NCBI RefSeq assembly: GCF_013337185.1 | Contig: NZ_SWDE01000005.1 | Coordinates: 62,001 to 126,000, forward strand | Length of the DNA stretch: 64,000 bases | Reading direction: 5' to 3' | DNA from: Serratia proteamaculans | GTDB taxonomy: Bacteria; Pseudomonadota; Gammaproteobacteria; Enterobacterales; Enterobacteriaceae | Shown here: piece after piece, positions 46,733 to 56,829 of the stretch | Numbering within the stretch: the stretch's first letter is position 1 | Layout: each line of letters opens with the position of its first letter | Notes under the pieces: model-generated | The model's database searches: none | What the model saw: the letters and a program-made list of their open reading frames with translations, nothing else | Told to the model about the DNA's origin: nothing | Translations under genes and position numbers: made by a program

Positions 46733-46768
46733 CGCAGGCGTACCTGCGAATTGGGCGCTTATGCGCCC
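46733..46768 (-). promoter_or_regulatory. Two adjacent hairpins between wzzE and wecB
   Basis: GGGCGC/GCGCCC (46753-46758/46763-46768) and CGCAGG/CCTGCG (46733-46738/46743-46748) are perfect stems with four-base loops in the only sizeable gap of the early wec operon. No T-run follows, so mRNA processing or stability control is more likely than termination. Confidence 0.5.
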
Positions 46769-46791
46769 TTCAGCGAATTATTATATTATTT

Positions 46792-47844
46792 TTAATTACG
46801 CGGCCGACGCACCAGGGCAACACCTGCGCCAACCAAAGCGCCCATCGCGCCCCACATGATCAACCAGAATATCCGCCGTGGGCTATCACGTTTTACCGGT
46901 TCTTCCGGGGTCCGCAAATAGCGGTAAGTCTGAAATTTCTCGTCCAATGTCGGGCCGACGTTCAATGTCGACAGCATCGCACGATTTTGATCGTAATCGA
47001 GATCGAAGGTTGGCCCTGAAGCCTGTAGCCCTTCCAAACGCGCCTGCAGCATAGGTTTGCCCAGCAGGAACAGATCGGAGTCCGGCAGTTGCTCTGCCGG
47101 CGTATCGGTCTGAGTCCGGCTGATACCCTGCGTCTCGGCAATTTTCAGCGCCTGTTGAATGGTATTCAATTCACGCTTGTACACTGCCGCCGCTACCGCT
47201 TCCTGGCGCTTGACCTGCGCCTTCATCGAGGTGGTACGGGCCGCCCAGGCACCCTGGATCTCTTCGTTCAAATGCTGCGCAGCGCGGTGGCTGGCGAACG
47301 CCACATATTGACGTAACAAACGGTTGGCATCCGCCGCCGTTTCCGCCGTCAGCTTCACGCCGTCGTTCGGCACTTTTTTATCATCACGTGGCGTGAACTG
47401 AATATTGTTAATCAGTTCGTCGAGCAAGGCCGCATCGGCAGCCGCATCGCCTTCCTGGCGCTGCTTGTAATAATCGCTCTGCAGCCAGAAATCGCGACGC
47501 GTATCGTAGGCCGCCAACTGCATAATAAATTCATTATAGGCTTCGTCAGCAATGCCGGGTTGATCGGTGCTGGCGGCCGGCATGGTCCGCACATCCAGAT
47601 TGCGCAGGAATTGTTGCTGGGAATAATACCCCCCCAACGCATTCACTGTTGGCCGGTCGGTAATCGCCGTCGCACTCCACTCCTGTTTCACCAGGTAGGA
47701 AACCATCAGTGCTACCACGGCGAACAACACCGCAATACCGATAATCCATGGTTTACCGCGCCACAGGGTGCAGCACAGGCCGCGGATATCGAGTTCGTTA
47801 TCCACCGCCGGGATATTCTTGTCAGACCTTGTTTCTGGATTCAT
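46792..47844 (-). CDS. wzzE: WzzE, ECA chain-length regulator
   Basis: This 350-residue polysaccharide co-polymerase has two membrane helices (about 31-51 and near the C-terminus, IFWLIMWGAMGALVGAGVAL) flanking a large periplasmic coiled-coil domain. It sets the modal number of ECA repeats and the cyclic form. The proline-glycine-rich motif near the second helix is replaced by the usual RTPEEPVKRDSPRR. ATG 47844 was chosen; a GTG lies directly before it. Confidence 0.95.
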   Translation of the reverse strand: MNPETRSDKNIPAVDNELDIRGLCCTLWRGKPWIIGIAVLFAVVALMVSYLVKQEWSATAITDRPTVNALGGYYSQQQFLRNLDVRTMPAASTDQPGIADEAYNEFIMQLAAYDTRRDFWLQSDYYKQRQEGDAAADAALLDELINNIQFTPRDDKKVPNDGVKLTAETAADANRLLRQYVAFASHRAAQHLNEEIQGAWAARTTSMKAQVKRQEAVAAAVYKRELNTIQQALKIAETQGISRTQTDTPAEQLPDSDLFLLGKPMLQARLEGLQASGPTFDLDYDQNRAMLSTLNVGPTLDEKFQTYRYLRTPEEPVKRDSPRRIFWLIMWGAMGALVGAGVALVRRPRN

Positions 47845-47864
47845 CACTGCCCAAAAGCCTCTGG

Positions 47865-48962
47865 TTAAGATACTTGCTTATTGCCGTTCGAACGCCGCAG
47901 ACGGCGCTTGATACGCTTAATGTAACGTGCAACACGCCAGGCGCGTTTAATGCAGTAACCGTATAAAAAGAAGGCAAGCAAGAATAATGCCAACATAACC
48001 CATTCAGGGATAAAAGTAAGGCGTTCGCCAAGCACGCCGATGGCCGCCAGCAAGGCTGCCGCCAGGGTAATCAACACGAAAGCCTGCCGGGGCGTAAAGC
48101 CCGCGCGCATAATCAGATGGTGAATGTGTTGGCGGTCTGGAGAGAAAGGGCTCATCCCTTTGCGTAAACGGCGGTACATGATCGCAATCATGTCCATCAG
48201 CGGGATGGCAATAATCCACAACGCGGTAACCGGATTGATGGAATGAGCTTTGCCCTGCGAACTTTGCAGCAATAGCCAAATGGCAGTGAAACCGATCAGC
48301 GTGCTGCCGGCATCCCCCATAAACACTTTATACCGGCGGCCAAGAATGCCGAGGTTAAGCAGAATATAAGGCACGATGGCGGCTATCATTGCGAAGCACC
48401 AGAAGGCCAATTCAGAATGACCGCTCAGGTACAGCAACACGCCCAGCGCACCGAAAGACACGCACGACAGGCCACCCAGTAAGCCATCAATGCCGTCGAC
48501 CATGTTAAAGGCGTTGATGGCTGCCCAGACGGCAAATAGCGTGACCAGGTAGCCAAACGGCCCCAGCAGCATTTCCCAGTCGCCCAGCACATGACCAAAG
48601 CTGCGCAGGTAAAGCCCGGCGAAGACCATCATCGCGATGCCGACCAGTGCCTGAACCAGCGCACGAATTTTAACGCTGATATCGAAACGATCGTCAAGAG
48701 CACCAACGAACACTAATATTCCCGCACAAGCGAGGTAGAGTTTGCCATGCGCAATCGTTTGGTCAGAGATCAGGAAGGCAAAGCACAGCCCGGCGTAAAC
48801 AGAAATACCCCCGACCAGAGGGATCAACCCCTGATGGCGTTTGCGGTAATTAGGTTTATCAACCAGACCGATACGTTTTGCTGCTTTACGGGCAACAAAG
48901 AGAAAAGCCAAAGAAAACAGGAAAACAAATAGAATTTCAGTACTCATAGTGAGTAAGTTCAC
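47865..48962 (-). CDS. wecA: WecA (Rfe), undecaprenyl-phosphate GlcNAc-1-phosphate transferase
   Basis: WecA (365 residues) is a multi-spanning enzyme that starts ECA, and many O antigens, by linking GlcNAc-1-P from UDP-GlcNAc to undecaprenyl phosphate. Catalytic and Mg2+-binding motifs are visible: LDDRFDI, NMVDGIDGL, and the HIHH loop in RQHIHHLIMRAGF. The basic C-terminal tail (RVARYIKRIKRRLRR) is cytoplasmic. The GTG at 48962 (MNLLTMSTEIL) matches the E. coli start and is preferred over an in-frame start three codons upstream. Confidence 0.96.
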   Translation of the reverse strand: MNLLTMSTEILFVFLFSLAFLFVARKAAKRIGLVDKPNYRKRHQGLIPLVGGISVYAGLCFAFLISDQTIAHGKLYLACAGILVFVGALDDRFDISVKIRALVQALVGIAMMVFAGLYLRSFGHVLGDWEMLLGPFGYLVTLFAVWAAINAFNMVDGIDGLLGGLSCVSFGALGVLLYLSGHSELAFWCFAMIAAIVPYILLNLGILGRRYKVFMGDAGSTLIGFTAIWLLLQSSQGKAHSINPVTALWIIAIPLMDMIAIMYRRLRKGMSPFSPDRQHIHHLIMRAGFTPRQAFVLITLAAALLAAIGVLGERLTFIPEWVMLALFLLAFFLYGYCIKRAWRVARYIKRIKRRLRRSNGNKQVS

Positions 48963-49275
48963 AGTTAACAAGATCTCTGTAGAAGATAAGGCAGCTTAAC
49001 ACGGGCGACAGGTTGCGCCATGGTATCCCGCTACCTTTCAGTCATTTCCTATGACGACAGCCATTCATTCTTATTCCACCGTATTTGCCCGCTGTTTCGG
49101 CACTAACAATGCGCGAACGACGAAACGCCGACCGCAAATAAGATGAATTCTCAGTAAGTCACGAAAATAACTTACGTTTCCATTTCTGTTACTTATCGTA
49201 TCTTCCAAAAGCAAAAAACGCCACGACTAGGCGTGGCGTTCTTGGAATATTTACTCAATTATGAGCGCATCGTCA
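48963..49275. other. wecA promoter region and rho terminator
   Basis: This 313-bp gap contains the rho terminator at 49217-49240 and, closer to wecA, the presumed wec operon promoter. I found no RfaH ops element on the wecA strand and no ORF of note. Confidence 0.6.
49213..49240 (-). terminator. Rho-independent terminator of rho
   Basis: AACGCCACG (49217-49225) pairs perfectly with CGTGGCGTT (49232-49240) around a six-base loop; on the minus strand six Ts follow or overlap the stem base. Confidence 0.85.
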
Positions 49276-50535
49276 TTATGAGCGCTTCATCATATCGAAG
49301 AATTCATCGTTGGTCTTGGTCATGGCCAACTTGTTAATGAGGAATTCCATCGCATCAATCTCGCCCATCGGGTGAATGATTTTGCGCAGGATCCACATTT
49401 TCTGCAGTTCTTCAGAGGTGGTGAGTAATTCTTCTTTACGGGTACCAGAGCGGTTGTAGTCGATAGCAGGGAATACGCGCTTCTCGGCGATTTTACGCGC
49501 CAGATGCAATTCCATGTTGCCGGTACCTTTAAACTCTTCGTAGATAACTTCGTCCATTTTCGACCCGGTATCGACCAGCGCGGTAGCGATGATGGTCAGG
49601 CTGCCGCCTTCCTCAACGTTACGTGCCGCACCGAAGAAACGCTTGGGACGATGCAGGGCGTTGGCATCCACACCACCGGTCAACACTTTACCGGAAGCCG
49701 GTACAACGGTGTTGTAGGCACGCGCCAGACGAGTGATGGAGTCGAGCAGGATGATCACGTCTTTCTTGTGTTCAACCAGGCGCTTGGCCTTCTCGATCAC
49801 CATTTCTGCAACCTGAACGTGGCGAGATGCCGGCTCGTCAAAGGTAGAAGCGATAACTTCGCCCTTCACCAAACGCTGCATCTCGGTCACTTCTTCCGGA
49901 CGTTCGTCGATCAGCAGTACCATCAGCACGCAGTCTGGATGGTTGTAAGCGATGCTCTGCGCAATGTTCTGCAGCAGCATGGTTTTACCGGCTTTCGGCG
50001 GGGCAACAATCAGACCACGCTGACCACGACCAATCGGCGAAGCCAGATCCAGCACGCGTGCTGTCAGGTCTTCGGTTGAGCCGTTGCCGCGTTCCATCCG
50101 CAGACGGGAGTTGGCATGCAGTGGGGTCAGGTTCTCGAACAGGATCTTGCTACGGGCGTTTTCCGGTTTGTCGTAGTTAACTTCGTTAACTTTCAACAGG
50201 GCAAAGTAGCGCTCGCCTTCTTTTGGCGGACGAATCTTACCGGAAACGGAGTCACCTGTACGGAGGTTAAAACGGCGGATTTGGCTAGGGGATACATAGA
50301 TGTCGTCGGGGCCTGCAAGGTAGGAGCTGTCTCCGGAACGGAGGAAACCAAATCCATCCTGCAATATCTCCAACACGCCATCGCCGAAGATATCTTCTCC
50401 ACTTTTCGCATGTTGCTTAAGGATAGAGAAGATAATGTCCTGCTTGCGCATGCGGGCAAGGTTTTCCAGCCCCATATTTTCGCCGAGAGTAATCAGCTCA
50501 GAAACCGGCGTATTCTTTAATTCGGTAAGATTCAT
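49276..50535 (-). CDS. rho: Rho, transcription termination factor
   Basis: Rho (419 residues) is the hexameric RNA helicase of factor-dependent termination. It has an N-terminal helical and cold-shock-like RNA-binding domain ([17 protein letters not shown]), Walker A PPKAGKT at 179-185, Walker B VLLIDE, and the secondary-site Q and R loops in the C-terminal half. It is nearly identical to E. coli Rho. The long leader (about 245-570 bp) between trxA and rho fits the known autogenous attenuation of rho. Confidence 0.98.
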   Translation of the reverse strand: MNLTELKNTPVSELITLGENMGLENLARMRKQDIIFSILKQHAKSGEDIFGDGVLEILQDGFGFLRSGDSSYLAGPDDIYVSPSQIRRFNLRTGDSVSGKIRPPKEGERYFALLKVNEVNYDKPENARSKILFENLTPLHANSRLRMERGNGSTEDLTARVLDLASPIGRGQRGLIVAPPKAGKTMLLQNIAQSIAYNHPDCVLMVLLIDERPEEVTEMQRLVKGEVIASTFDEPASRHVQVAEMVIEKAKRLVEHKKDVIILLDSITRLARAYNTVVPASGKVLTGGVDANALHRPKRFFGAARNVEEGGSLTIIATALVDTGSKMDEVIYEEFKGTGNMELHLARKIAEKRVFPAIDYNRSGTRKEELLTTSEELQKMWILRKIIHPMGEIDAMEFLINKLAMTKTNDEFFDMMKRS

Positions 50536-50780
50536 AGTGGTGGGTTCTTAAACTCGGGGTATGTCTCGAACTTACATCGTGAATGGTATGGCAGCGGGAT
50601 ATCTCTTCCGGCTTTCTGGTGGTTGCGTTGGCTTCCCTTGTTCATCCCAAAACTTAGCGGACTAAGCTGCGAAGACGCTTTCGGTTGCCGACTGGCCACA
50701 CCTTGAAATCCATTGGATATTCGTGCCTGTTTACTGGACGTTCGATCACCGGGCGCTGAGCCGTCACGGTAAGAAATGGC

Positions 50781-50876
50781 TTACAGAGGACGCGCGCATT
50801 GACGGTTTAAGATCGAAGGTACCTTAAAATTGATTTTGCAAAACCGTTTGATTGCTAAAACGCGGGCTGAGTTCAT
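50781..50876 (-). CDS. Candidate short ORF in the rho leader
   Basis: On the rho strand ATG 50876 opens 31 codons (MNSARVLAIKRFCKINFKVP...) ending at TAA 50781, preceded by GAAAGAAAA, a weak ribosome binding site. E. coli has a 33-codon leader ORF, rhoL, between trxA and rho, but I see no sequence match to it, and here the gap to rho is longer. It is offered as a candidate only. Confidence 0.3.
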   Translation of the reverse strand: MNSARVLAIKRFCKINFKVPSILNRQCARPL

Positions 50877-50993
50877 TTTTTCTTTCAACGCCAGCGGTTC
50901 AACATAGAGTAAAGCTTTAGATTTAGACTCTTTAGATTTAAAACTTCGGGCAAGTTCTATATGCAGTATGGTTAAACTTAACACGCTTCTTGG

Positions 50994-51035
50994 CAGGCGT
51001 CTAGCGGTGAATTGAACATCCCCGCCAGACGCCTG
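50994..51035 (-). terminator. Long hairpin between trxA and rho
   Basis: CAGGCGTCT-A-GCGG (50994-51007) pairs with CCGC-C-AGACGCCTG (51022-51035), fourteen positions with a single A-C mismatch and a 14-base loop. No T-run follows. It may shape the trxA 3' end. Confidence 0.5.
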
Positions 51036-51113
51036 TATATCCCCGTTGTCTCTCACGCGGCAGCGTTTTTAGCCGCCGCATCACATCCATTGGGTATAGG
51101 GCTTCCCGCCCGA

Positions 51114-51440
51114 TTACAGATTCGCGTTAAGGAAATCTTTGAGCTGACCTTTGGACAGCGCACCAACCTTGGTCGCGGCCACTTCACCGTTCTTGAACAG
51201 CAACAGCGTAGGGATACCACGGATACCGTACTTGGGTGCGGTTGCCGGGTTCTGGTCGATATTCAGCTTGGTGATGGTCAGTTTGCCTTCGAACTCATCG
51301 GCAATCTCATCCAGAATCGGAGCAATCATCTTGCACGGCCCACACCATTCAGCCCAGAAATCGACCAGGATTGGCCCTTCAGCTTTCAGCACGTCGGTGT
51401 CGAAGCTGCCGTCAGTCAGGTGAATAATTTTATCGCTCAT
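51114..51440 (-). CDS. trxA: TrxA, thioredoxin 1
   Basis: This 108-residue thioredoxin reduces protein disulfides and receives electrons from thioredoxin reductase. The active site WCGPC is at 32-36, with the cis-proline in [11 protein letters not shown]. It is nearly identical to E. coli TrxA. It is divergent from rhlB over 117 bp and upstream of rho. Confidence 0.98.
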   Translation of the reverse strand: MSDKIIHLTDGSFDTDVLKAEGPILVDFWAEWCGPCKMIAPILDEIADEFEGKLTITKLNIDQNPATAPKYGIRGIPTLLLFKNGEVAATKVGALSKGQLKDFLNANL

Positions 51441-51557
51441 GTTCTACTCCAAAGGATTGTGTCTACCTTGTTGGTGTAGCATTAACCAACCTAAGGTGAC
51501 TTTATTTCACCGGATACGCTTTCGTAAAGCAATAGTTAGCTGATATTCTACCACACT

Positions 51558-52844
51558 ATGAGCAAAACACACTTGACCGAACAGAAGTTTTCCGACTTCG
51601 CCCTGCACCCGTTAGTCCTTGAAGCCCTTGAAAAGAAAGGGTTTCAACATTGCACGCCTATCCAGGCGTTAGCATTGCCGCTCACGCTCTCTGGGCGTGA
51701 CGTTGCAGGTCAGGCGCAAACCGGTACCGGAAAGACGTTGGCATTTTTAACGTCTACTTTTCACTATTTGCTTTCTCACCCGGCGAAACAGGATCGCAAG
51801 ATCAATCAGCCGCGCGCCTTGATCATGGCGCCAACGCGTGAACTCGCGGTGCAGATCCACTCCGATGCGGAAGCCCTGTCCCAGTCCACCGGCCTGAAAA
51901 TGGGTCTGGCGTACGGCGGCGATGGCTACGACAAACAGCTGAAAGTGCTGGAAAGCGGCGTGGATATCCTGGTGGGGACTACCGGTCGTTTAATTGATTA
52001 CGCCAAACAGAACTATATCGATCTGGGCGCGATCCAGGTTGTGGTGCTGGATGAAGCCGACCGCATGTACGATCTGGGCTTTATCAAAGACATTCGCTGG
52101 TTGTTCCGCCGCATGCCTGCGGTCGATCAACGCCTGAACATGCTGTTCTCTGCCACCCTGTCCTATCGCGTACGCGAACTGGCTTTCGAGCAGATGAACA
52201 ACGCTGAATATGTTGAAGTGGAACCGGAACAGAAAACCGGCCACCGCATTAAAGAAGAATTGTTCTACCCGTCCAACGAAGAAAAAATGCGTCTGCTGCA
52301 GACGTTGATCGAAGAAGAGTGGCCTGACCGCTGCATCATCTTCGCCAACACCAAGCACCGCTGTGAAGACGTTTGGGGCCATCTGGCTGCCGATGGTCAC
52401 CGCGTAGGCCTGTTGACCGGCGATGTGGCGCAGAAAAAACGCCTGCGTATTCTCGATGACTTCACCAAGGGCAACCTCGATATTCTGGTCGCCACCGACG
52501 TCGCCGCTCGCGGTCTGCACATTCCGTTGGTTACCCACGTCTTCAACTACGACTTGCCTGACGACTGCGAAGACTACGTTCACCGTATCGGTCGTACCGG
52601 CCGTGCCGGCGAAAGCGGTCATTCCATCAGCCTGGCTTGCGAAGAATACGCGCTCAACCTGCCGGCGATCGAAACCTACACCGGCCACAGCATTCCGGTG
52701 AGCAAGTACAACAGCGATGCGTTAATGAGTGACCTGCCTGCGCCGAAACGCCTGGCACGCCCACGCGGCGGCAACGGCCCACGCCGTAACTCCGCGCCAC
52801 GTCGTGGCGGCGCGCCACGCAGTAACCGTAAACGTTCAGGCTGA
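51558..52844 (+). CDS. rhlB: RhlB, DEAD-box RNA helicase of the degradosome
   Basis: RhlB (428 residues) unwinds structured RNA for RNase E and PNPase. It has the Q motif ([10 protein letters not shown]...PIQ), Walker A AQTGTGKT at 53-60, LDEADRM, SAT in FSATLSYR, and [10 protein letters not shown]. The basic tail is rich in Arg, Gly, Pro and Ser ([16 protein letters not shown]), typical of enterobacterial RhlB. It is followed six bases later by gppA. Confidence 0.97.
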   Translation: MSKTHLTEQKFSDFALHPLVLEALEKKGFQHCTPIQALALPLTLSGRDVAGQAQTGTGKTLAFLTSTFHYLLSHPAKQDRKINQPRALIMAPTRELAVQIHSDAEALSQSTGLKMGLAYGGDGYDKQLKVLESGVDILVGTTGRLIDYAKQNYIDLGAIQVVVLDEADRMYDLGFIKDIRWLFRRMPAVDQRLNMLFSATLSYRVRELAFEQMNNAEYVEVEPEQKTGHRIKEELFYPSNEEKMRLLQTLIEEEWPDRCIIFANTKHRCEDVWGHLAADGHRVGLLTGDVAQKKRLRILDDFTKGNLDILVATDVAARGLHIPLVTHVFNYDLPDDCEDYVHRIGRTGRAGESGHSISLACEEYALNLPAIETYTGHSIPVSKYNSDALMSDLPAPKRLARPRGGNGPRRNSAPRRGGAPRSNRKRSG

Positions 52845-52850
52845 TAGACC

Positions 52851-54347
52851 ATGCTCAGTTCCAGCGCACTTTATGCCGCTATCGACCTTGGCTCCAACAG
52901 CTTCCACATGTTGGTGGTGCGCGAGGTGGCCGGCAGTATTCAGACTTTGGCGCGCATCAAGCGCAAGGTGCGTCTGGCGGCCGGGCTGGATCAAAACAAT
53001 CTCCTGTCGCATGAAGCCATGCAGCGCGGCTGGCAATGCCTGAAGTTGTTCTCCGAACGCCTGCAGGACATTCCACGCGCACAGATCCGAGTGGTCGCCA
53101 CGGCCACGCTGCGTCTGGCGTCCAATGCCGATGAGTTTCTGCAAACCGCAGAACAAATTCTCGGCTGCCCGATCCAGGTGATCAGCGGTGAGGAAGAAGC
53201 ACGGCTGATCTACCACGGCGTTGCCCATACCACCGGCGGTCCGGACCAGCGTTTAGTGGTCGATATCGGCGGCGGCAGCACCGAACTGGTCACCGGTACC
53301 GGCGCACAGGCGGCTCAACTGTACAGCCTGTCGATGGGTTGTGTCACCTGGCTGGAACGGTTCTTCAGCGATCGCAATCTGGGGCTGGAGAATTTCGAGC
53401 GGGCCGAACAGGCTGCGCGTGAAATGGTGCGTCCCATCGCGCCACAGCTGCGTCAGCACGGCTGGCAAATCTGCGTCGGCGCTTCCGGCACCGTCCAGGC
53501 GCTGCAGGAAATCATGGTGGCACAGGGTATGGATGAACGTATCACCCTGTCCAAACTACGCCAGTTGAAACAGCGCGCCATTCAATGCGGCAAGCTGGAA
53601 GAGTTGGAAATTGAAGGACTGACGCTGGAGCGCGCTCTGGTGTTCCCAAGCGGGCTGTCGATCCTGCTGGCGATTTTCCAGGAACTGGGCATCGAAAGCA
53701 TGATGCTGGCCGGCGGCGCACTGCGCGAAGGACTGGTCTACGGCATGCTGCATCTGCCGGTCGAACAGGACATCCGCAGCCGTACCATTCGCAACCTGCA
53801 ACGACGTTACCTGTTGGATACCGAGCAGGCCGAACGCGTCAGTCAGTTGGCTGCCAACTTCTCACAGCAGGTGAGCAATGAATGGCAATTGGATACGCGA
53901 TGTCGCGAGTTATTGCACAGCGCCTGTCTGATCCACGAAATCGGCCTCAGCGTTGATTTCAAACAGGCGCCGCAACACGCCGCCTACCTGATTCGCCATC
54001 TGGATTTACCCGGTTTCACCCCGGCACAGAAAAAACTGCTGGCCACCCTGCTGCAAAACCAGAGCAACACTATCGATCTGCCACTGCTGAGCCAGCAAAA
54101 CGCCCTGCCGCCGCGAACGGCGCAACGTTTATGCCGGATTTTGCGCCTGGCCATCATCTTTGCCAGCCGTCGCCGCGACGATACGCTGCCGGCGGTACGC
54201 CTGCGTGCCAATAATGATGATGAACTGACGGTGATCCTGCCGCCGGGTTGGCTGGAACAGCACCCGCTACGGGCAGAGTTGCTGGATCAGGAAAGTCATT
54301 GGCAAAGCTATGTTCATTGGCCGTTGATACTGGAAGAACAACGTTGA
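52851..54347 (+). CDS. gppA: GppA, guanosine pentaphosphate/exopolyphosphate phosphatase
   Basis: GppA (498 residues) converts pppGpp to ppGpp in the stringent response and can act on polyphosphate. It shows the ASKHA-fold phosphate loops [13 protein letters not shown] near the N-terminus and [10 protein letters not shown] further on, plus a C-terminal HD-like domain. It starts six bases after rhlB, so the two are likely cotranscribed, as in E. coli. Confidence 0.96.
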   Translation: MLSSSALYAAIDLGSNSFHMLVVREVAGSIQTLARIKRKVRLAAGLDQNNLLSHEAMQRGWQCLKLFSERLQDIPRAQIRVVATATLRLASNADEFLQTAEQILGCPIQVISGEEEARLIYHGVAHTTGGPDQRLVVDIGGGSTELVTGTGAQAAQLYSLSMGCVTWLERFFSDRNLGLENFERAEQAAREMVRPIAPQLRQHGWQICVGASGTVQALQEIMVAQGMDERITLSKLRQLKQRAIQCGKLEELEIEGLTLERALVFPSGLSILLAIFQELGIESMMLAGGALREGLVYGMLHLPVEQDIRSRTIRNLQRRYLLDTEQAERVSQLAANFSQQVSNEWQLDTRCRELLHSACLIHEIGLSVDFKQAPQHAAYLIRHLDLPGFTPAQKKLLATLLQNQSNTIDLPLLSQQNALPPRTAQRLCRILRLAIIFASRRRDDTLPAVRLRANNDDELTVILPPGWLEQHPLRAELLDQESHWQSYVHWPLILEEQR

Positions 54348-54353
54348 TATGAC

Positions 54354-54374
54354 AAGGGCGCTAACCGCGCCCTT
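54354..54374. terminator. Bidirectional terminator between gppA and rep
   Basis: AAGGGCGC (54354-54361) pairs perfectly with GCGCCCTT (54367-54374) with a five-base loop and ACTTTTA following, between convergent stops. Confidence 0.75.
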
Positions 54375-54378
54375 ACTT

Positions 54379-56403
54379 TTAACTTCCGCCTTTAGCCTTG
54401 GCCAACTGGGCGCGAATATTCGCCAGATGGCTTTGACCTTTTTGCATCCGTTCTTGCGGACTGACCACCTTACGTTCACTTTCCCACGCCAGGTCATCCT
54501 GTGGTAGCTCCAACAAGAAGCGACTTGGCTCCGGCCGCACCAGCTCACCATATTGGCGGCGTTCGCGACACAGGGTGAAAATCAGCTCTTTTTGGGCACG
54601 GGTGATCCCCACATAGGCCAAACGCCGCTCTTCATCGACGTTATCCTCGTCAATGCTGCTCTGATGCGGCAGTAACCCCTCTTCCATTCCCACCAGGAAC
54701 ACATAAGGGAACTCCAGCCCTTTGGAGGCGTGCAGCGTCATCAACTGCACCTGGTCCAGTTCCTCATCGCTTTCGCCGCGTTCCATCATGTCGCGCAGGG
54801 TAAAGCGCGTGACCACCTGGGTCAGCGTCATGGGCTCATCCAGCTCGCTGCCTTCGAGCATTTCCGTCATCCAGCCGAACAGGGTATTGACGTTTTTCAT
54901 GCGCATTTCAGCGGCTTTCGGGCTGGGTGAGGTTTCAAACAGCCAACTTTCGTAATCTACGCCGTGGATCAGATCGCGCACCGCGGCTATCGGTTCACGC
55001 TCCGCCAGTTGGGCAATACCGTCCAGCCAGTGAGTGAAGCGTTGCAGCGACTCTAATCCACGACCGGTCAGGTGCTGGCTCAGGCCGAGATCGAAACTGG
55101 CGCGGAACAGGCTTTTGTTACGTTGATTGGCCCATTCTCCCAGCTTTTGCAGCGTTGCCGGGCCAATCTCACGCTTTGGCGTGTTAACGATACGCAGGAA
55201 CGCGCTGTCATCATCCTGGTTAGTCAGAACACGCAGGTAGGCCAGCAGATCCTTGATTTCCGGCCGCGAGAAAAACGAGGTGCCACCGGAGATTTTGTAA
55301 GGAATGCGGTTTTGCATCAGCATTTTTTCAAACAGCCGTGACTGATGGTTACCACGATAAAGGATCGCATAATCGCCGTAGTTGGTTTTCTTCACGAAGT
55401 GATGGGCAATCAGCTCCCCGACAACGCGCTCGGCCTCATGATCCTCATTGTTGGCGGTCACCACTTTTAGCTCTTCACCGTAGCCCAGCTCGGAAAACAG
55501 CCGTTTTTCAAATACGTGCGGGTTATTGGCGATCAGGATATTCGCCGCCTTCAGGATACGCTCGCTGGAGCGGTAATTCTGCTCCAGCTTAATCACCTGC
55601 AGCGCCGGAAAGTCTTCCTTCAACAGCACCAGGTTCTGCGGACGCGCACCACGCCAGGAGTAAATCGACTGGTCGTCGTCCCCCACCACGGTGAAACGCG
55701 CGCGGTTACCCACCAGCAGTTTCACCAGCTCGTACTGACTGGTGTTGGTGTCCTGATATTCATCCACCAACAGGTAGCGAATACGCTGCTGCCAGCGTTC
55801 GCGTACTTCTTCATTGCGCTGCAATAGCAGGGTCGGCAGCAGGATCAAATCGTCGAAATCCAGCACGTTACAGGCACGCATATGCGCGTGATACAGGCCA
55901 TAGCAATGCGCGAACAGCTTGTCGCGTTCTGAACGCGCCAGCTCCATTGCCTTCTGGGGATCGACCAGGTCATTCTTCCAGTTGGAGATGGTAGAAATCA
56001 GCTGTGCCACCAGCGTTTTGTCATTCTCCAGCCATTTCTCGGTCAGTTCTTTCAACAGCGCCAGCTGATCCTGATCGTCGAAAAGTGAGAAGTTGGACTT
56101 CATCCCCAGCGCGACATATTCACGTTTGATGATTTCCAGCCCCAGCGTGTGGAAAGTGGAAATCATCAGTCCGCGTGCTTCTTTGCGCCCCATGGTTTGC
56201 GCCACACGCTCCTTCATCTCACGCGCGGCCTTATTGGTAAAGGTCACGGCGGCGATGTGTCGCGCCTGATAACCACTGTTGTGGATCAGGTGAGCGATTT
56301 TGTTGGTGATGACGCGCGTCTTGCCGGAACCGGCACCGGCCAGCACCAGGCAGGGCCCGGTAACGAATTCGACGGCTTGTTGTTGGCTGGGGTTTAATCG
56401 CAT
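54379..56403 (-). CDS. rep: Rep, ATP-dependent DNA helicase
   Basis: Rep (674 residues) is a superfamily 1A helicase that helps forks pass nucleoprotein barriers by association with DnaB. Walker A GAGSGKT is at 23-29; [21 protein letters not shown] and [10 protein letters not shown] follow. It is a paralogue of UvrD, which lies elsewhere in this window (19794-21956). Length matches E. coli Rep (673). Confidence 0.97.
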   Translation of the reverse strand: MRLNPSQQQAVEFVTGPCLVLAGAGSGKTRVITNKIAHLIHNSGYQARHIAAVTFTNKAAREMKERVAQTMGRKEARGLMISTFHTLGLEIIKREYVALGMKSNFSLFDDQDQLALLKELTEKWLENDKTLVAQLISTISNWKNDLVDPQKAMELARSERDKLFAHCYGLYHAHMRACNVLDFDDLILLPTLLLQRNEEVRERWQQRIRYLLVDEYQDTNTSQYELVKLLVGNRARFTVVGDDDQSIYSWRGARPQNLVLLKEDFPALQVIKLEQNYRSSERILKAANILIANNPHVFEKRLFSELGYGEELKVVTANNEDHEAERVVGELIAHHFVKKTNYGDYAILYRGNHQSRLFEKMLMQNRIPYKISGGTSFFSRPEIKDLLAYLRVLTNQDDDSAFLRIVNTPKREIGPATLQKLGEWANQRNKSLFRASFDLGLSQHLTGRGLESLQRFTHWLDGIAQLAEREPIAAVRDLIHGVDYESWLFETSPSPKAAEMRMKNVNTLFGWMTEMLEGSELDEPMTLTQVVTRFTLRDMMERGESDEELDQVQLMTLHASKGLEFPYVFLVGMEEGLLPHQSSIDEDNVDEERRLAYVGITRAQKELIFTLCRERRQYGELVRPEPSRFLLELPQDDLAWESERKVVSPQERMQKGQSHLANIRAQLAKAKGGS

Positions 56404-56512
56404 GGCGCTTTATTGCTCGACTTTATAACGTAGGAGAGGATTGTAGCAGAAAGCGTCGACGAGATTTAACGGGTATAATCAGCGCAATTTCTGTATCGAT
56501 AAAGGCAATACC

Positions 56513-56794
56513 ATGGCAAAGACGGCGTGCGCCCTGCACATTCTGGTAGATAACGAAAAACTGGCCGATGAACTGTTGGCCAAGCTTAAACGCGGTGTCA
56601 GCTTTGACACCCTGGCACGCAAATATTCAACTTGCCCATCAAAACGCAATGGCGGTTCTTTGGGCGAGTTCAACAAGGGCACCATGGTGCCGGCCTTCGA
56701 TAAGGCAGTATTCAGCATTCCACTGCTCAAGCCCTACGGCCCGGTAAAAACCCAGTTCGGCTACCACATCATCAAAGTGCTGTACCGCAGTTGA
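56513..56794 (+). CDS. ppiC: PpiC, parvulin peptidyl-prolyl isomerase
   Basis: This 93-residue single-domain cytoplasmic parvulin has the family pattern: [25 protein letters not shown] and [11 protein letters not shown]. It isomerises peptidyl-proline bonds. It is divergent from rep with a 109-bp gap and separated from yhjJ by a hairpin. Confidence 0.96.
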   Translation: MAKTACALHILVDNEKLADELLAKLKRGVSFDTLARKYSTCPSKRNGGSLGEFNKGTMVPAFDKAVFSIPLLKPYGPVKTQFGYHIIKVLYRS

Positions 56795-56798
56795 TTGA

Positions 56799-56814
56799 GG
56801 GGGCTTGCGCCCCC
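56799..56814. terminator. Hairpin between ppiC and yhjJ
   Basis: GGGGGC (56799-56804) pairs with GCCCCC (56809-56814) around TTGC, five bases after the ppiC stop, followed by CCTATTCTT. It is a modest bidirectional terminator. Confidence 0.6.
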
Positions 56815-56829
56815 CTATTCTTACTGTTC

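Larger units (their letters stand above)
50536..51113. other. trxA-rho intergenic leader
   Basis: This 578-bp region contains a long hairpin soon after trxA, a short candidate leader ORF at 50781-50876, and a run of TCTAAA repeats (on the minus strand, around 50920-50940). In E. coli rho has its own promoter here and a long leader where Rho terminates its own transcript. Confidence 0.55.

Noticed and set aside
50781-51056. The full 91-codon ORF in the rho leader
   Set aside because: Only the last 31 codons start at a plausible ATG with any ribosome binding site; the longer version runs through the large trxA-side hairpin.
54379-56403. rep considered as a recent duplicate of uvrD in the same window
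   Set aside because: Both are ancient, separate core genes with distinct conserved neighbours; their similarity is family-level.
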